A stretch of DNA of 64,000 nucleotides from assembly GCF_014297285.1 (NCBI RefSeq), contig NZ_JACOQI010000016.1, forward strand, positions 1 through 64,000, given 5' to 3'. Of this stretch, positions 1 through 10,900 are shown one piece after another. Origin of the DNA: Dysosmobacter segnis. GTDB taxonomy: Bacteria > Bacillota > Clostridia > Oscillospirales > Oscillospiraceae. Under the pieces are notes generated by a model that did not search any database, had not been told where the DNA came from, and saw only the letters and a list, made by a program, of their open reading frames with translations. The translations under genes were made by a program, and so were the position numbers. How positions within the stretch are numbered: the stretch's first letter is position 1; every line of letters starts with the position of its first letter.

Positions 1-193
1 TCTTTCCTGATAAAATATTGCAATGCTTCCGCACCGGCTTATTACGATTCAAATTGGTTCGTGACGCGCACGCGGCATAGCCGGAGCAACCTGCTCAATC
101 GAATCTTTATAACAAGAGGACGGAGGACTGTTTACAGCCCGAGCGCTTGGCTCACCAAAGAAACCGTCCATCCATTGCCCTCCCATTATAACA

Positions 194-250
194 AAAATAA
201 GCATAGCCTCCGAGGCTTCATTTGCGCTTCGGGTGCTATGCTTATTTTGT
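194..250. terminator. Hairpin with 14-bp arms, possible bidirectional terminator
   Basis: The arms 194-207 and 235-248 are perfect inverted repeats (AAAATAAGCATAGC and its complement), giving A-rich and T-rich flanks as in an intrinsic terminator. No coding frame in 1-440 is convincing, so the gene it would end lies left of the window. The rest of 1-371 shows nothing I recognise. Confidence 0.5.
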
Positions 251-371
251 ACCAACAATGAAATAACCGCAGGGGAGCAAAAAAGCATTCCTGCGGTTAC
301 CCTTTGCCAGTTTATAATTCAAAATCTCTCGTCTGGAAAGGACATTGCAAATCTAAATAATGGATTTTCAA

Positions 372-400
372 TAGACAAACTAATCTTCCTGTGCTAAGAT
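372..400 (+). promoter_or_regulatory. Putative sigma-A promoter of the HEPN-Hachiman operon
   Basis: TAGACA at 372-377 and TAAGAT at 395-400 are separated by 17 nt and lie about 40 nt upstream of the first start codon of the operon. The -10 is a reasonable match and the -35 is weak. No operator is obvious. Confidence 0.4.
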
Positions 401-440
401 TATCTTGTGTTAGAGTAAACTCAGTGTATGAGGTGTCCAT

Positions 441-1292
441 ATGAGTCAAATTATTCAGAAATTAGATCAGCAGCAATTGAAATCCCTCTGCGGTATCGTG
501 GCTCATACGTCTGAAGGATTGACTAAAAGCGAATTAACAACACTTTTGGGTCAATGCAGAATTTGTTCTGTTGATGACGGCTCCTCCCGTAATCAGTTGG
601 GATATACCATAGGCTTAAACAAAAGAGACTGGCTTTACAATTGTCTGGTAGCGGAGATAAACAAGAGCCAATCGTTTAGTAAGGTCTTTTCGTTTTTGCA
701 GGCAGTGCTGAATCCTGCCGCATACACGAGTGCTGATAGCAGGCAAAAATACAGGTACTTATTCGAGGAAACAAACAAAGTCCTTCTCTTTGCCGGGTTA
801 TCGATTGACCAAAGTGGGCGATTGGTAGCGGTTTCGCAAGCTGAAACACTTTCTGAAGTTGACCAGCGAGTCAACCACTTGAAAAAAGCTCTATATGACC
901 GTGCCATACATTCTGAGGTACAGAAGTACTGTGTTGAAGACTATTTGAGAGCAGACTATTATGATGCTGTGTTTGAAGCGTCAAAAGGATTGGCTGAACG
1001 TGTCCGGCAGATTTCCGGCTTGACTACAGATGGTGGAACACTTTTTCAAACTGTGTTTTCCAAGAACGATCCCTATATCTTCTTTAACGCAATGAAGACC
1101 GATAGCGAGCGCAGCGAATTTACAGGCTTGAAGGAACTGCTTGAGGCAATCTTCCACTTGGTTAGAAATCCAGCAGCGCACACACCCAAAGTTAATTGGA
1201 AGACTGATGAAACGAAGGTACTTGATATACTTACGTTAATATCGTTTGCACATAAGTATTTAGACGAGTGCCATCGTATGCCAGGAAAATAA
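441..1292 (+). CDS. TIGR02391-family (Ymh-like) HEPN-motif protein
   Basis: A 283-residue protein resembling the TIGR02391/'hypothetical Ymh' family. These proteins have no assigned reaction but recur in defence and phage-related loci. The C-terminal half carries RNPAAH at residues 242-247, which fits the R-x4-H signature of HEPN ribonuclease domains; the preceding helix has the family feel (LKELLEAIFHLV). There is no signal peptide or membrane segment. It is the first gene of an apparent operon: only 16 nt separate its stop from the hamA start. An abortive-infection RNase or a regulator of the Hachiman pair behind it is an inference from motif and position. The family call is fairly secure; the function is not. 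Confidence 0.7.
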   Translation: MSQIIQKLDQQQLKSLCGIVAHTSEGLTKSELTTLLGQCRICSVDDGSSRNQLGYTIGLNKRDWLYNCLVAEINKSQSFSKVFSFLQAVLNPAAYTSADSRQKYRYLFEETNKVLLFAGLSIDQSGRLVAVSQAETLSEVDQRVNHLKKALYDRAIHSEVQKYCVEDYLRADYYDAVFEASKGLAERVRQISGLTTDGGTLFQTVFSKNDPYIFFNAMKTDSERSEFTGLKELLEAIFHLVRNPAAHTPKVNWKTDETKVLDILTLISFAHKYLDECHRMPGK

Positions 1293-1308
1293 CGAGAGGA
1301 TGCTTAGT

Positions 1309-2118
1309 ATGGATAGACCTCAATATGTAAATTGGATTGTTCGAGAGGACGGAGTGGTTTTTGAAGACCAGCAGCCATTGAACTGTTACAGGCTATCCTA
1401 TGTCAGAGATGACGCTATCCTCGATGACTGGGCACTTCACATTAGAAAGCAGTATGTTCCAGATGGGGAATTGGAAGAAGATGCCGCGTTGAACAAGTTG
1501 ACGGTAGAGGAATACTTGCGCCAATATATTATCCCGCAAAAAGGAGAACCATTTGGACCGACGGCACGGTCAAATGATATTAGCGAAATTCTGTTTGCGG
1601 ATTTATTTGAATTCATCCTGAACTATGAAGTTCCACGGTGTAAGCAGCACAACCGTTCCGGTAAAAATGAATCTGAGCATGGCACAGATATAATTGCATA
1701 CAGGTTCTTCGCTGAGGGAAAAGCCCCGCATAAAAACGATGAGCTTGTGGCAATAGAGGTAAAAGCGCTTCTTTCTTCAAATGAGGCCGGTAAAGTAATT
1801 AAAGATGCAGTTACCGATTCAAAAAAAGACGAGGATAGAGTTTCTCATACTTTGAATTACTACCGAAAAAAGCTCCGCTTTATGGGAAAGTCAACAGAAG
1901 CAGCGGATGTAGCAAGGTTTCAACAAAAAACCGAATACCCTTATAGAACATCCTTTGTAGGGGCTGCCATTTCAAGCTTGCCAGCTGTCGAAAAGAAAGT
2001 CATTGTCGGTATTATGGGAGCAGATTTGGAACTGAAAACAGATCAGTCCGTTTTTTATGTCCACGGAGCAGATTTGATGTCCCTGACACATCAAGTATTC
2101 GAAAGGTGTACTAAATGA
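1309..2118 (+). CDS. hamA: Hachiman anti-phage protein HamA (DUF1837 nuclease)
   Basis: HamA is the effector nuclease of Hachiman defence, held in check by the HamB helicase until DNA damage or phage DNA is sensed. The C-terminal half shows a PD-(D/E)xK-like arrangement: GTDII at about 125-129 followed by AIEVK at 148-152, with E150 and K152 as likely catalytic residues. Total length is 269 residues. I start at ATG 1309 rather than ATG 1300 because GAGAGG at 1294-1299 is 9 nt from 1309 but abuts 1300. The stop overlaps the hamB start (ATGA). Identification rests on the DUF1837-like architecture plus the adjacent large helicase, so the pair supports the call better than either gene alone. Confidence 0.85.
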   Translation: MDRPQYVNWIVREDGVVFEDQQPLNCYRLSYVRDDAILDDWALHIRKQYVPDGELEEDAALNKLTVEEYLRQYIIPQKGEPFGPTARSNDISEILFADLFEFILNYEVPRCKQHNRSGKNESEHGTDIIAYRFFAEGKAPHKNDELVAIEVKALLSSNEAGKVIKDAVTDSKKDEDRVSHTLNYYRKKLRFMGKSTEAADVARFQQKTEYPYRTSFVGAAISSLPAVEKKVIVGIMGADLELKTDQSVFYVHGADLMSLTHQVFERCTK

Positions 2119-5100
2119 TTTTCTCAAATACTTCAAATTATATGCTCAAATACCAAAAAGCCAAAGCAAAACTTGTAGAGTATGACATTCCGCAAAAGGA
2201 TTATCCTAAGTTTCCATTAAATTCGAATGAACTATCCTATCCTGTTGTTTACATACTTTCTCGATATGCCGAAAGTGTCATCGAAAACAACGTAGCTGAC
2301 ATGGAAGAATTTTCACCGCATTTGGTGGCTGCTTCACAATACTTTGATGCGGCTGTAGGGGCCAATGATCGTGAGGAATATGATGCTGATTTTTTACTGT
2401 CTGGAGCTGCGGCTTATTTTCTCTCTGATGATTTTGGAAGTGCAAAAGTTTTATGTTCTGATTTTTTTGTACGGATAAATCTGGAAATCAACGAGCCTCA
2501 AAAAATCACGGGTAACTTACTCGGGTATCTTCTGCTGAATCGAGACTTTCATATAAGTGTAGATACTCCTAATGGAGAAAAAGTCTGCCATTTATTGCTG
2601 GTCTATTACAACACAGGAGAAGGGGTAGAGGAAATACGGAGCCTATTATCGGAGTATAGAAAAGCGATTTATGAAAATGACGCTCCGATGGAAATATACT
2701 ATGTCGATATATTGTGTGCCATTGTTATGGTGGCCTTGTCCAAGTCATCGTGGATCCTTCTGCCCAGGTATTCTGAGTTAGATCAGTCCCTATGGTCAGA
2801 TTACCTTAAAAGCCCCAAGGTGCCAAGAATGCTGTGGCCTGCGCAACAGCTTATTGGCGAAAAGGGAGTTTTAAGGGGTCAGAGCGCGATAGTACAGTTG
2901 CCAACTGGAGTAGGAAAAACTAAAAGTATTGAGCTGGTGATTCGCTCGTCTTTTGCCTCAGGCAGAGCAACCACAGCAATAATAGTTGCTCCGCTCCGTG
3001 CTCTGTGCAACGAAATAGCAAATGATATGATTTCGGCATTCGGGGATGAGGTTTTAGTCAACCAGTTTTCTGATGTTCTCGAGGAAGACTTTTCCCTTGA
3101 GTTGTTCTTGTCCTTCAAGTCAAAAATACTGATCTGTACCCCTGAGAAGCTCAGTTATATTATTCATCATCAAGCTGATTTCCTGGATGAAATTGGTTTG
3201 TATATATTTGATGAAGGCCACATGTTTGATGACGGAAGTCGAGGGGCTATTTACGAATTGTTGATTTCTGAAATCCGGAGCCACATATCAGGGAAAGAGC
3301 AAATCATTCTTCTTTCTGCGGTACTTTCTAATGCCGAGCAGATTCAAAAATGGCTCTTGGGTGAAGCTGGTGTTTTAGCGTCAGATTCCAAAATTAAAGC
3401 GACACCCAAAACAATCGGGTTTGCCTCGCAAACAAAAGATATCCACTATTATTCTGATGATTCAGCGCAGGAAGATTTTTACGTTCCCCGCAGTATAGAG
3501 GTTATTGCATTACAAAAGCGTCCCCGCGAGAAAAAGCAGCGCTATTTCCCAGAGTTAACAGATGCCAAAGACATTGCGATATATTACGCAAATAAGCTAT
3601 GCAAAAATGGTGGAGCTGCCATTTTTGCTAATCGAACCAGTACCGTGCTGACTGCAATCAACAGAATTATTGAATTAAGGGATCGGGGATGCCTCCTCGC
3701 TGAGATTAAAGGAAACAGCGATGGCAAAGAAATGAGTCGACTGGCACAGTTGATGTCCGACTATTATGGGGAACAGCATCCATATACGATTGCCTGCCAT
3801 TTAGGAGTTCTCCCGCATTATTCTAACTTGCCTAATGGACTGCGTCTTGCTGTAGAGTATGCCTTTAGAAACAAAGCTGTGCGTCTGGTTGTCTGTACAT
3901 CTACTCTTGCACAAGGAGTAAACATTCCAATAAAGTATCTGTTTATGACCAGTTTTATGGTCGCACGAAACAGTATGCAAATTCGTAGTTTTCAGAATTT
4001 GATGGGACGAACTGCGCGATCTGGAATGTATACCGAGGGAAGTGTTATCGTTACAGACCCTCAGCTGTTCGATAATAAGAACAACCGAAGAAATGGCGGC
4101 AATTACAAATGGAAAGATTGTATTAAGATGTTTGACAGTAGCGCTGCGGAGCCTTGTGGAAGTTCAATCCTGTCGCTTGTTCAGGACATCCGAATTGACT
4201 ATGAAACCAGAGTTATCGGTGTCAAAGTTGCTCAATACATTATTGACCACTATGCTGAAACAGATTGTTTCGGACAGTGTGTCAGCAAACTTACTGCAGC
4301 TCTTCACAAGGCACATCCACAAAAAAGTGCCAACAGCATTGTGGAATCAATGATGGCACGAAAAAGCATTGTGGAGGCCATCGAAAACCACCTGTGTTTT
4401 GTATTTTCAATCGGTGAGGATGCTGATAAGCAGGCGGTAGCGGCTGATATTTGCAAAGGAACTCTGGCATACTTCATGGCAAATGATAATGAAAAAGCCT
4501 TGTTAGAAAGAATCTTTGATGTCATCACATCGAAGATAAGTGAACTTGAGCAATCACAGATTAAGAACTACGCCAGAACTATGGTCGGCATTAAGCTTTC
4601 GTTACAAATTGAAAAGTGGATAGCCGAAAACCACCTTACCCAGCAGAATTATACAGATGAACAACTGGTTAAGATGCTAATATCTTTTTTCCAGGAAACC
4701 CATACGCTCAAGAAAGAAATAGACTGCTTTGCGGATATTTGCCAAATGTGGCTTGAAGGCTGTTCATTTGTTGAAATGCATGAGCGTACATCCTTGCCGA
4801 TAGCGGATCTTGAAGATATCTGCAGCAAGTTCATTTCTTACGAATTAAGTTTCTTTGTGGGGAACGTCATGGATATCATCGAAATCAATGACGAGGACTT
4901 AGTTAATCCATTGCCCAATTTGCTCCTTCTACAAAGAAGATTGAAATACGGAGTCAAAACAGAAACCGCAGTTTCGGTATGCGAGAAAATCTTTAATGAC
5001 CGATTCCTTGCAAATCTTCTGGCAGACGAAATAGGCCATGATTCAATCGAGGCTAACAGCATCGTAGGTGTTATAAAGTCGCATAAAGATGACATCTTGG

Positions 5101-5162
5101 ATATCCTATCGGCCTATCCGACGTACTTTTCCGAGCGTGTTCAATGGATATGTAAGGATTAA
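2115..5162 (+). CDS. hamB: Hachiman helicase HamB (DEAD/DEAH superfamily 2)
   Basis: A 1015-residue SF2 helicase. Walker A (PTGVGKT) is near residue 262, a DEGH box (Walker B) near 366, and an SF2 C-terminal region with QNLMGRTARSG near 630, the motif VI arginine pattern. The first 240 residues are helical and lack known motifs; residues beyond about 680 form a long helical tail, as in HamB. The family ATPase patrols DNA and releases HamA nuclease. It overlaps hamA by 4 nt, implying translational coupling. After the stop there are 69 nt without a clear terminator before the next operon. Confidence 0.85.
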   Translation: MIFSNTSNYMLKYQKAKAKLVEYDIPQKDYPKFPLNSNELSYPVVYILSRYAESVIENNVADMEEFSPHLVAASQYFDAAVGANDREEYDADFLLSGAAAYFLSDDFGSAKVLCSDFFVRINLEINEPQKITGNLLGYLLLNRDFHISVDTPNGEKVCHLLLVYYNTGEGVEEIRSLLSEYRKAIYENDAPMEIYYVDILCAIVMVALSKSSWILLPRYSELDQSLWSDYLKSPKVPRMLWPAQQLIGEKGVLRGQSAIVQLPTGVGKTKSIELVIRSSFASGRATTAIIVAPLRALCNEIANDMISAFGDEVLVNQFSDVLEEDFSLELFLSFKSKILICTPEKLSYIIHHQADFLDEIGLYIFDEGHMFDDGSRGAIYELLISEIRSHISGKEQIILLSAVLSNAEQIQKWLLGEAGVLASDSKIKATPKTIGFASQTKDIHYYSDDSAQEDFYVPRSIEVIALQKRPREKKQRYFPELTDAKDIAIYYANKLCKNGGAAIFANRTSTVLTAINRIIELRDRGCLLAEIKGNSDGKEMSRLAQLMSDYYGEQHPYTIACHLGVLPHYSNLPNGLRLAVEYAFRNKAVRLVVCTSTLAQGVNIPIKYLFMTSFMVARNSMQIRSFQNLMGRTARSGMYTEGSVIVTDPQLFDNKNNRRNGGNYKWKDCIKMFDSSAAEPCGSSILSLVQDIRIDYETRVIGVKVAQYIIDHYAETDCFGQCVSKLTAALHKAHPQKSANSIVESMMARKSIVEAIENHLCFVFSIGEDADKQAVAADICKGTLAYFMANDNEKALLERIFDVITSKISELEQSQIKNYARTMVGIKLSLQIEKWIAENHLTQQNYTDEQLVKMLISFFQETHTLKKEIDCFADICQMWLEGCSFVEMHERTSLPIADLEDICSKFISYELSFFVGNVMDIIEINDEDLVNPLPNLLLLQRRLKYGVKTETAVSVCEKIFNDRFLANLLADEIGHDSIEANSIVGVIKSHKDDILDILSAYPTYFSERVQWICKD

Positions 5163-5231
5163 CTTCATGGCTTACGCCGAAACTTTTGGCCGCATCAATT
5201 GTTCGAGCATATGAAGAATCAGAGGTGAAAA

Positions 5232-5447
5232 ATGACTGTTTGCTATAATAAATTGTGGAAGCTCCTGATCGATAAAAACATGAAAAAGAAGGATCTGCGT
5301 CTGGCTACCGGCATGTCTACGACCGCCCTTGCCAAGCTGGGCAAGAACCAGCATGTCAGCACAGAGATCCTGACGAAGATCTGCACTGTGCTGGATTGCG
5401 ACTTCTGCGACATCATCGAATTGGTGAAGGAGGAGCAGCATGATTGA
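5232..5447 (+). CDS. Small XRE/Cro-type HTH regulator
   Basis: A 71-residue single-domain protein. The segment MKKKDLRLATGMSTTALAKL fits a Cro/CI helix-turn-helix, and the CDFCDIIELV tail is typical of short transcriptional regulators beside toxin or restriction genes. The RBS is AGAGGTG just upstream of ATG 5232. It overlaps the following AlbA_2/HATPase gene by 8 nt, so the two are translationally coupled. The second AlbA_2 copy at 25609 also has a small HTH gene in front of it, but of an unrelated HTH type, suggesting each copy acquired its own regulator. Control of the downstream R-M operon is inferred. Confidence 0.75.
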   Translation: MTVCYNKLWKLLIDKNMKKKDLRLATGMSTTALAKLGKNQHVSTEILTKICTVLDCDFCDIIELVKEEQHD

Positions 5448-6897
5448 CTTTTCCAAAATCGAGCAATATCGGGAGAACAACCGTATTGAGGCTAAGAAAG
5501 CCCTTGGCGGGCTACCCAGGAGCATTTGGGAAACCTATTCCGCCTTTGCCAATACCCACGGCGGTATTATCCTGCTGGGAGTGGAAGAATGGGCGGATAA
5601 ATCCCTGCACACGGTAGATCTGCCCGACCCTGACAGACTCATTAAGGAGTTCTGGGATATCGTCAATAACCCCAATAAGACCAGCGTGAATGTCCTGTCC
5701 TCCAAGGATGTATTTGTGCAGGAGGTGGATGGCGACCACATTGTGATCATCAATGTTCCCCGTGCAGAGCGCTCTTATAAGCCGGTTTATGTAGATGGTA
5801 ACCCGCTCTGTACCTATCGCCGCAACGGAGAGGGTGACTACCGCTGCACCAAGGAAGAATATCAGGCCATGGTGCGCGATGCATCGGTAAAGACGCAGGA
5901 TATGCTGGTTCTGAACGAGATGGACTTGACAGTGTTCAGTCAGGAGAGCGTCCGCAGCTATCGCCAGAGGATGCGCCTCTCCCGCCCCGGCCATGTGTGG
6001 GAAGCCTTGGAGGATGAAGATTTCCTCCTGAAGATGGGTGCTGTGGGTATCGGCTCTGATGGGAAAAAGCATCCCACCTCCGCAGGACTTCTCATGTTCG
6101 GCAACGAATACGATATTGTGCGAGAATTTAACGCTTACTTTCTGGACTATCAGGAACAGTATGACGCTGATACCCGTTGGACTGACCGTATCATATCTTC
6201 TTCCGGCGACTGGAGCGGCAATGTGTATGACTTCTATTTCCGGGTCTACAACAAGCTGATTCAGGATATTAAGGTGCCCTTCAAAATGGACGGTGGTACC
6301 CGTATAGATGATACCCCAGTGCATCAGGCACTGCGTGAAGCGCTGGCCAACTGTTTGGTGAATGCCGATTACTACGGCAGACAGGGGTTGGTCATCGTCA
6401 AAAAGCGTAATAGCATTACGATGTCTAATCCGGGTAGCTTCCGCATCGAAATTGATGCCGCAAAGAGCGGCGGTGTTTCTGATCCGCGGAACGGAGCGAT
6501 GCTGAAGATGTTCAACCTGATTGATATTGGTGAGCGTGCTGGTAGCGGCATTCCGAATATCTTCCGCGTCTGGCGCGAGCAAAATTGGACAACTCCGGAT
6601 ATTACAGAGCAACTCGAGCCGGAGCGGACAACATTAACGCTCTTATTCTCCAAGAGTGACGATAAAAAAACGGCGATAAAAAGTGACGATAAAAAAGCGA
6701 CGATAAAATCTGCGCGGCAGAAAGAAGAAATCGTTGCATACCTTACTGATCATATTTCGGCCAGAAGTGCCGATATTGCAGAGCTCCTTGGAGTCAAAAG
6801 TACACGAGCCAAGAAACTCCTCTCTGAACTGACTGCGGAGGAAATTGTTGTAGCCGAAGGCGGAAATCGAAACAGAACTTATAAGCTGAAAGCGTAA
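5440..6897 (+). CDS. AlbA_2 (Schlafen-like ATP-binding) / HATPase_c_4 protein, copy 1
   Basis: A 485-residue protein with three parts. An N-terminal AlbA_2 domain (about 10-140) has the RSIWETYSAFANTHGG signature; a GHKL-type HATPase_c_4 region (about 290-380) has HQALREALANCLVNADY and GERAGSGI; a C-terminal winged helix (about 430-485) has SADIAELLGVKSTRAKKLL. A lysine-rich linker at about 405-422 repeats SDDKK twice. Family members are annotated as 'ATP-binding' or RecG-like regulators and often sit beside mobile or defence genes; the reaction is unknown. It leads the Mrr/type I R-M operon. A near-identical copy at 25609-27066 leads the second type I system. The two diverge mainly in the first 10 and last 50 residues. 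Confidence 0.8.
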   Translation: MIDFSKIEQYRENNRIEAKKALGGLPRSIWETYSAFANTHGGIILLGVEEWADKSLHTVDLPDPDRLIKEFWDIVNNPNKTSVNVLSSKDVFVQEVDGDHIVIINVPRAERSYKPVYVDGNPLCTYRRNGEGDYRCTKEEYQAMVRDASVKTQDMLVLNEMDLTVFSQESVRSYRQRMRLSRPGHVWEALEDEDFLLKMGAVGIGSDGKKHPTSAGLLMFGNEYDIVREFNAYFLDYQEQYDADTRWTDRIISSSGDWSGNVYDFYFRVYNKLIQDIKVPFKMDGGTRIDDTPVHQALREALANCLVNADYYGRQGLVIVKKRNSITMSNPGSFRIEIDAAKSGGVSDPRNGAMLKMFNLIDIGERAGSGIPNIFRVWREQNWTTPDITEQLEPERTTLTLLFSKSDDKKTAIKSDDKKATIKSARQKEEIVAYLTDHISARSADIAELLGVKSTRAKKLLSELTAEEIVVAEGGNRNRTYKLKA

Positions 6898-6909
6898 GGA
6901 GAGTGTCAG

Positions 6910-7836
6910 ATGCCAATTCCCAAATATGATGAGATGTACCGTGCCTTCCTTGATTGCTTGGCAGATGGCCAACTGCACAAATCAAAAGAGGTAAAAGATG
7001 CGGTTGCAGGGGTTTTCTCGGTTTCCGAAAAGGAACGGGCTGAGATGCTGCCAAGCGGGAAGCAGCAGCTTTTTGATAACCGTATTGGCTGGACAAGGAC
7101 ATATCTAAAAAAGGCAGGCCTTGTGCAAAGCCCGTCACGAGGTATTTATGTGATTACGCCAGCAGGCAGACAAGTCCTCAATGAAAATCCTCCTCAAATC
7201 GATAACCTTTATCTTCAGCGCTTTGAGTCATTTCGAAAGTTTATTTCTCCGAACAATAATGAAGAAAGCACCACTTCGACACCCGCAGCAAAAGTATCCA
7301 GTAAAACACCACAGGATATTTTGGATGAAGCCTTTCAGCAGATCAACACTACCCTGGCAGATGATCTCTTGAGTGAAATAATGAAGCAGCCTCCCGCTTT
7401 CTTTGAACATCTGGTCGTCAAGCTGTTGACGCAAATGGGATATGGTGGCTCGGTGGATGATGCCGGCACGGTCATCGGGCAAACCGGTGATGAAGGCATT
7501 GATGGTATCATCCGTGAAGACAAACTTGGCTTCAGCTTGATTTATATTCAGGCGAAGCGTTGGGATTGTGACAAAACCGTTGGCAGACCAGAGATTCAGA
7601 AATTCGTTGGTGCGCTGGCTGGACAAGGTGCTTCCAAAGGATTGTTCATTACGACGGCCCAGTTCACGAAAGAAGCACGCCAATATGCAGAGAAGCAACA
7701 CACCACAAAGGTCGTGCTTGTTGATGGCACCACGCTGGCAAAATTGATGATTGAATATGATTTAGGGGTGTCCACGGAAGCTACATACGAAATTAAAAGA
7801 ATTGACAGCGACTTTTTTGCGGAGGATCTTGATTGA
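6910..7836 (+). CDS. mrr: Mrr-like restriction endonuclease
   Basis: A 308-residue Mrr-family type IV enzyme that cuts methylated foreign DNA. The N-terminal 90 residues form the winged-helix Mrr_N recognition region (TRTYLKKAGLVQSPSRGIY). The C-terminal Mrr_cat domain shows GDEGIDGII near 197-205 and IYIQAKRW near 217-224, giving the D..QxK variant active site of this family. The RBS AAGGAG at 6896-6901 overlaps the end of the upstream gene, so it belongs to the same transcript. Its place between the AlbA_2 protein and HsdR means one operon may carry both type IV and type I activities; target preference cannot be read from sequence. Confidence 0.85.
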   Translation: MPIPKYDEMYRAFLDCLADGQLHKSKEVKDAVAGVFSVSEKERAEMLPSGKQQLFDNRIGWTRTYLKKAGLVQSPSRGIYVITPAGRQVLNENPPQIDNLYLQRFESFRKFISPNNNEESTTSTPAAKVSSKTPQDILDEAFQQINTTLADDLLSEIMKQPPAFFEHLVVKLLTQMGYGGSVDDAGTVIGQTGDEGIDGIIREDKLGFSLIYIQAKRWDCDKTVGRPEIQKFVGALAGQGASKGLFITTAQFTKEARQYAEKQHTTKVVLVDGTTLAKLMIEYDLGVSTEATYEIKRIDSDFFAEDLD

Positions 7837-7901
7837 TTTTGCCCGCCAACTTCTGATAATAGCAACTTATCAAAAGCACTACTAAAGTTAGGAGGACACA
7901 C

Positions 7902-10900
7902 ATGAAATCCAACTTTGAATTTCTCAACAGATACTGGCCTGCGCTGGCACAGATCGGTGCGGCAGCGGAGAGCTATGTCTACTCCGATGCCAATGCCTGC
8001 CTGTATAAGTTGGGTATGTTTGGTGAGCGGCTGATTCTTGAGATTTTTGCTTTTGAGCATATCAAGGAACCGACCATCGACAACACCCACGCCAACCGGA
8101 TTCGCCTGCTGAAGCGCGAAGGCCTGATTCCCAAGAAAATCGACGACATCCTGTATGCACTTCGCAAAACGCGAAACGATGCGGTCCATGCGGGTGCAGA
8201 CTCTGTGGAGGATGCAAAAACGCTGCTCTCTATGACCTATAACCTTGCGGTTTGGTTCATGGAAGTATATGGCGACTGGGGATATATTGCCCCTGCGTTT
8301 GTCATGCCTGAAAATGTGGTGCAGCCGGACTATGAGTCCATCATTAAAGAGCAGGAGGAAAAGATTGTTGCACTCTCCAAGCAGGTCGATGCGGTATCCA
8401 CCGCAGCATCGTCCAAGACATCCAAGGAACGTGCGGAAAAGGGTGAAACCGCATCCGAGAGCATGGATCTTTCCGAGGCTGAAACCCGCTATCTGATTGA
8501 CGAGCAGTTCCGTAAATTCGACTGGGAAGCCGACACCAATAATCTGCGTTACTCCAGGGGAACCCGTCCGCAGAAAGGGAGAAATCTTGCCATTGCTGAG
8601 TGGCCCACTGATTCTACTGTCGGCAAGAACGGTTATGCAGATTATGCTCTGTTTGTGGGACTGAAGCTCGTGGGCATCGTGGAAGCAAAGAAAGCCGCTA
8701 TTGACATTCCGTCTGTAATTGACCACCAGTGCAAGGAATATGCCAAGGGTATTAAAGCTGAACATAAGGACTACGTTATCGGCCAGTGGGGTGCATATAA
8801 AGTCCCCTTTGTTTTTGCTACCAATGGCCGTAAATATCTGAAGCAAATCGAAACCAAATCCGGTATCTGGTGTCTGGATTTGCGTAGTGGAGCAAATGCC
8901 CCCAAGGCTCTGCAAGGCTGGATCAGTCCCCAAGGTCTGATGGAGCAACTCGAAAAGGATATTGCCGCCGCCAATGCCGCGCTCCAGAACACTCCCTTTG
9001 ATTTACTGCGCGATCCGGATGGATTGAACCTACGCAAATATCAGATCAGCGCTATCGAAGCAGCGGAGCAGGCTGTCATTGACGGCAAACAGACTGTTTT
9101 GCTTTCCATGGCAACTGGTACCGGCAAGACCCGTACTATCCTTGGTATGATCTACCGCTTTATCAAGAGTGACCGTTTTAAGCGTGTCCTGTTCCTCGTG
9201 GACCGCACTGCGCTTGGCGAACAGGCCGAGGATGTTTTCAAGGAAGTCAAAATCGAAGAATTGATGACCTTAGATTCCATATATAACATCAAGGGTCTGG
9301 ATGAAAAGGAAATCGATAAGGAAACCAAGATACATATCGCTACAGTACAGAGCTTGGTCAAACGGATTCTCTATCCCGAAAACGATACTATGCCCTCCGT
9401 TACTGACTATGATTTGATCGTGGTGGACGAAGCGCACAGAGGCTACATTCTGGACAAAGAAATGAGCGAGACGGAAATGCTCTACCGTAACCAGGATGAC
9501 TATATCAGCAAATACCGCACCGTCATCGAATATTTCGATGCAGTGAAGATTGCCTTGACCGCGACCCCGGCACTCCACACAACCGAAATCTTTGGCAAGC
9601 CTGTCTTCAACTATTCCTACCGTGAAGCCGTGATTGACGGTTATCTGGTAGATCATGATGCGCCACACAATATCCGCACAAAACTGCGTGTTGAGGGTAT
9701 CAACTATCAGAAGGGCGAACAGCTTGCTATTTACGACCCGGTTACCGGCGAAGTTCTCAATAGCGCTGAGCTGGAAGATGATATGAAGTTTGAAATTGAC
9801 ACCTTCAATCGCCAAGTTATTACGGAGAACTTCAACCGGACCGTCCTCGAAGAAATCGCCTGGGACTTCAATCCGGATGGTCAGGGCAAGACCCTTATTT
9901 ATGCTGTTGATGACAACCATGCTGACCTCATCGTAAAGATTTTGAAGGAAATCTACGCAGAGGGCGGCGTTGACAACGATACCGTCATGAAGATCACCGG
10001 AAGCGTGGCAGGCGGCAACAAGAAGAAAATCTCCGAAGCAATCAAGCGTTTCAAGAACGAGTCTTTGCCTAAAATCGTGGTTACGGTTGACCTTCTGACC
10101 ACTGGTATTGATGTGCCGGAGATCACCACCTTGGTATTTATGCGTCGCATCAAATCCCGCATCCTTTTTGAGCAGATGTTAGGCCGTGCCACCAGACTGT
10201 GCCCCTCCATCGGTAAGACGCATTTCGAGATTTATGACCCCGTGGGTGTGTACGAATCCTTGCAGGATGTCAGCAACATGAAGCCGGTTGTCACCAATCC
10301 TTCCACCAGCTTTGAAGATTTGATGAAGGGGCTGGAGGTAGCAGCCACCGATGAGCAGCTTGCCTATCAGATCGACCTGATCGTTGCCAAGCTGCAGCGC
10401 AAGCGCCGCAATGTAAGTAAAAAGGCACTGGAGCAGTTTGCCTACCTTACCGGTGGCAAGGATTTGGGCGTCTTTGCAGAACACCTTAACAGCAGCACAA
10501 TCAAGGAGGCCACCGCTGAACTGCTGGGACATCGTGAGGCGTTCTCCGTGCTGGACAAGGACAGGACCCACCGCAAGCGCCCGGTTGTCATTGATAATCA
10601 TGAGGACGAGCTGATTGACCACACCCGCGGTTACGGCGAAGGCCAGAAGCCAGAGGACTATCTGGAAGCATTCAGGGAGTTCATCAACAACAATATAAAT
10701 GCCATCGCAGCTCTGCGCACGGTATGTACCAGACCTTCCGAACTCACCAGGGAAGCCCTCAAGAGCCTAAAGCTGGAGCTTGACCGCCATGACTTCACGG
10801 AGAAGCGGTTGAACTCCGCATGGAATGAGATGACCAATCAGGACATTGTGGCCGATATTATTGCCTTTATCCGCCAACAGGCTCTCGGTTCTGCGCTTGT

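Noticed and set aside
49..288. Small open frames on both strands at the left edge
   Set aside because: They cross the hairpin at 194-250, lack RBSs and match no family I know.
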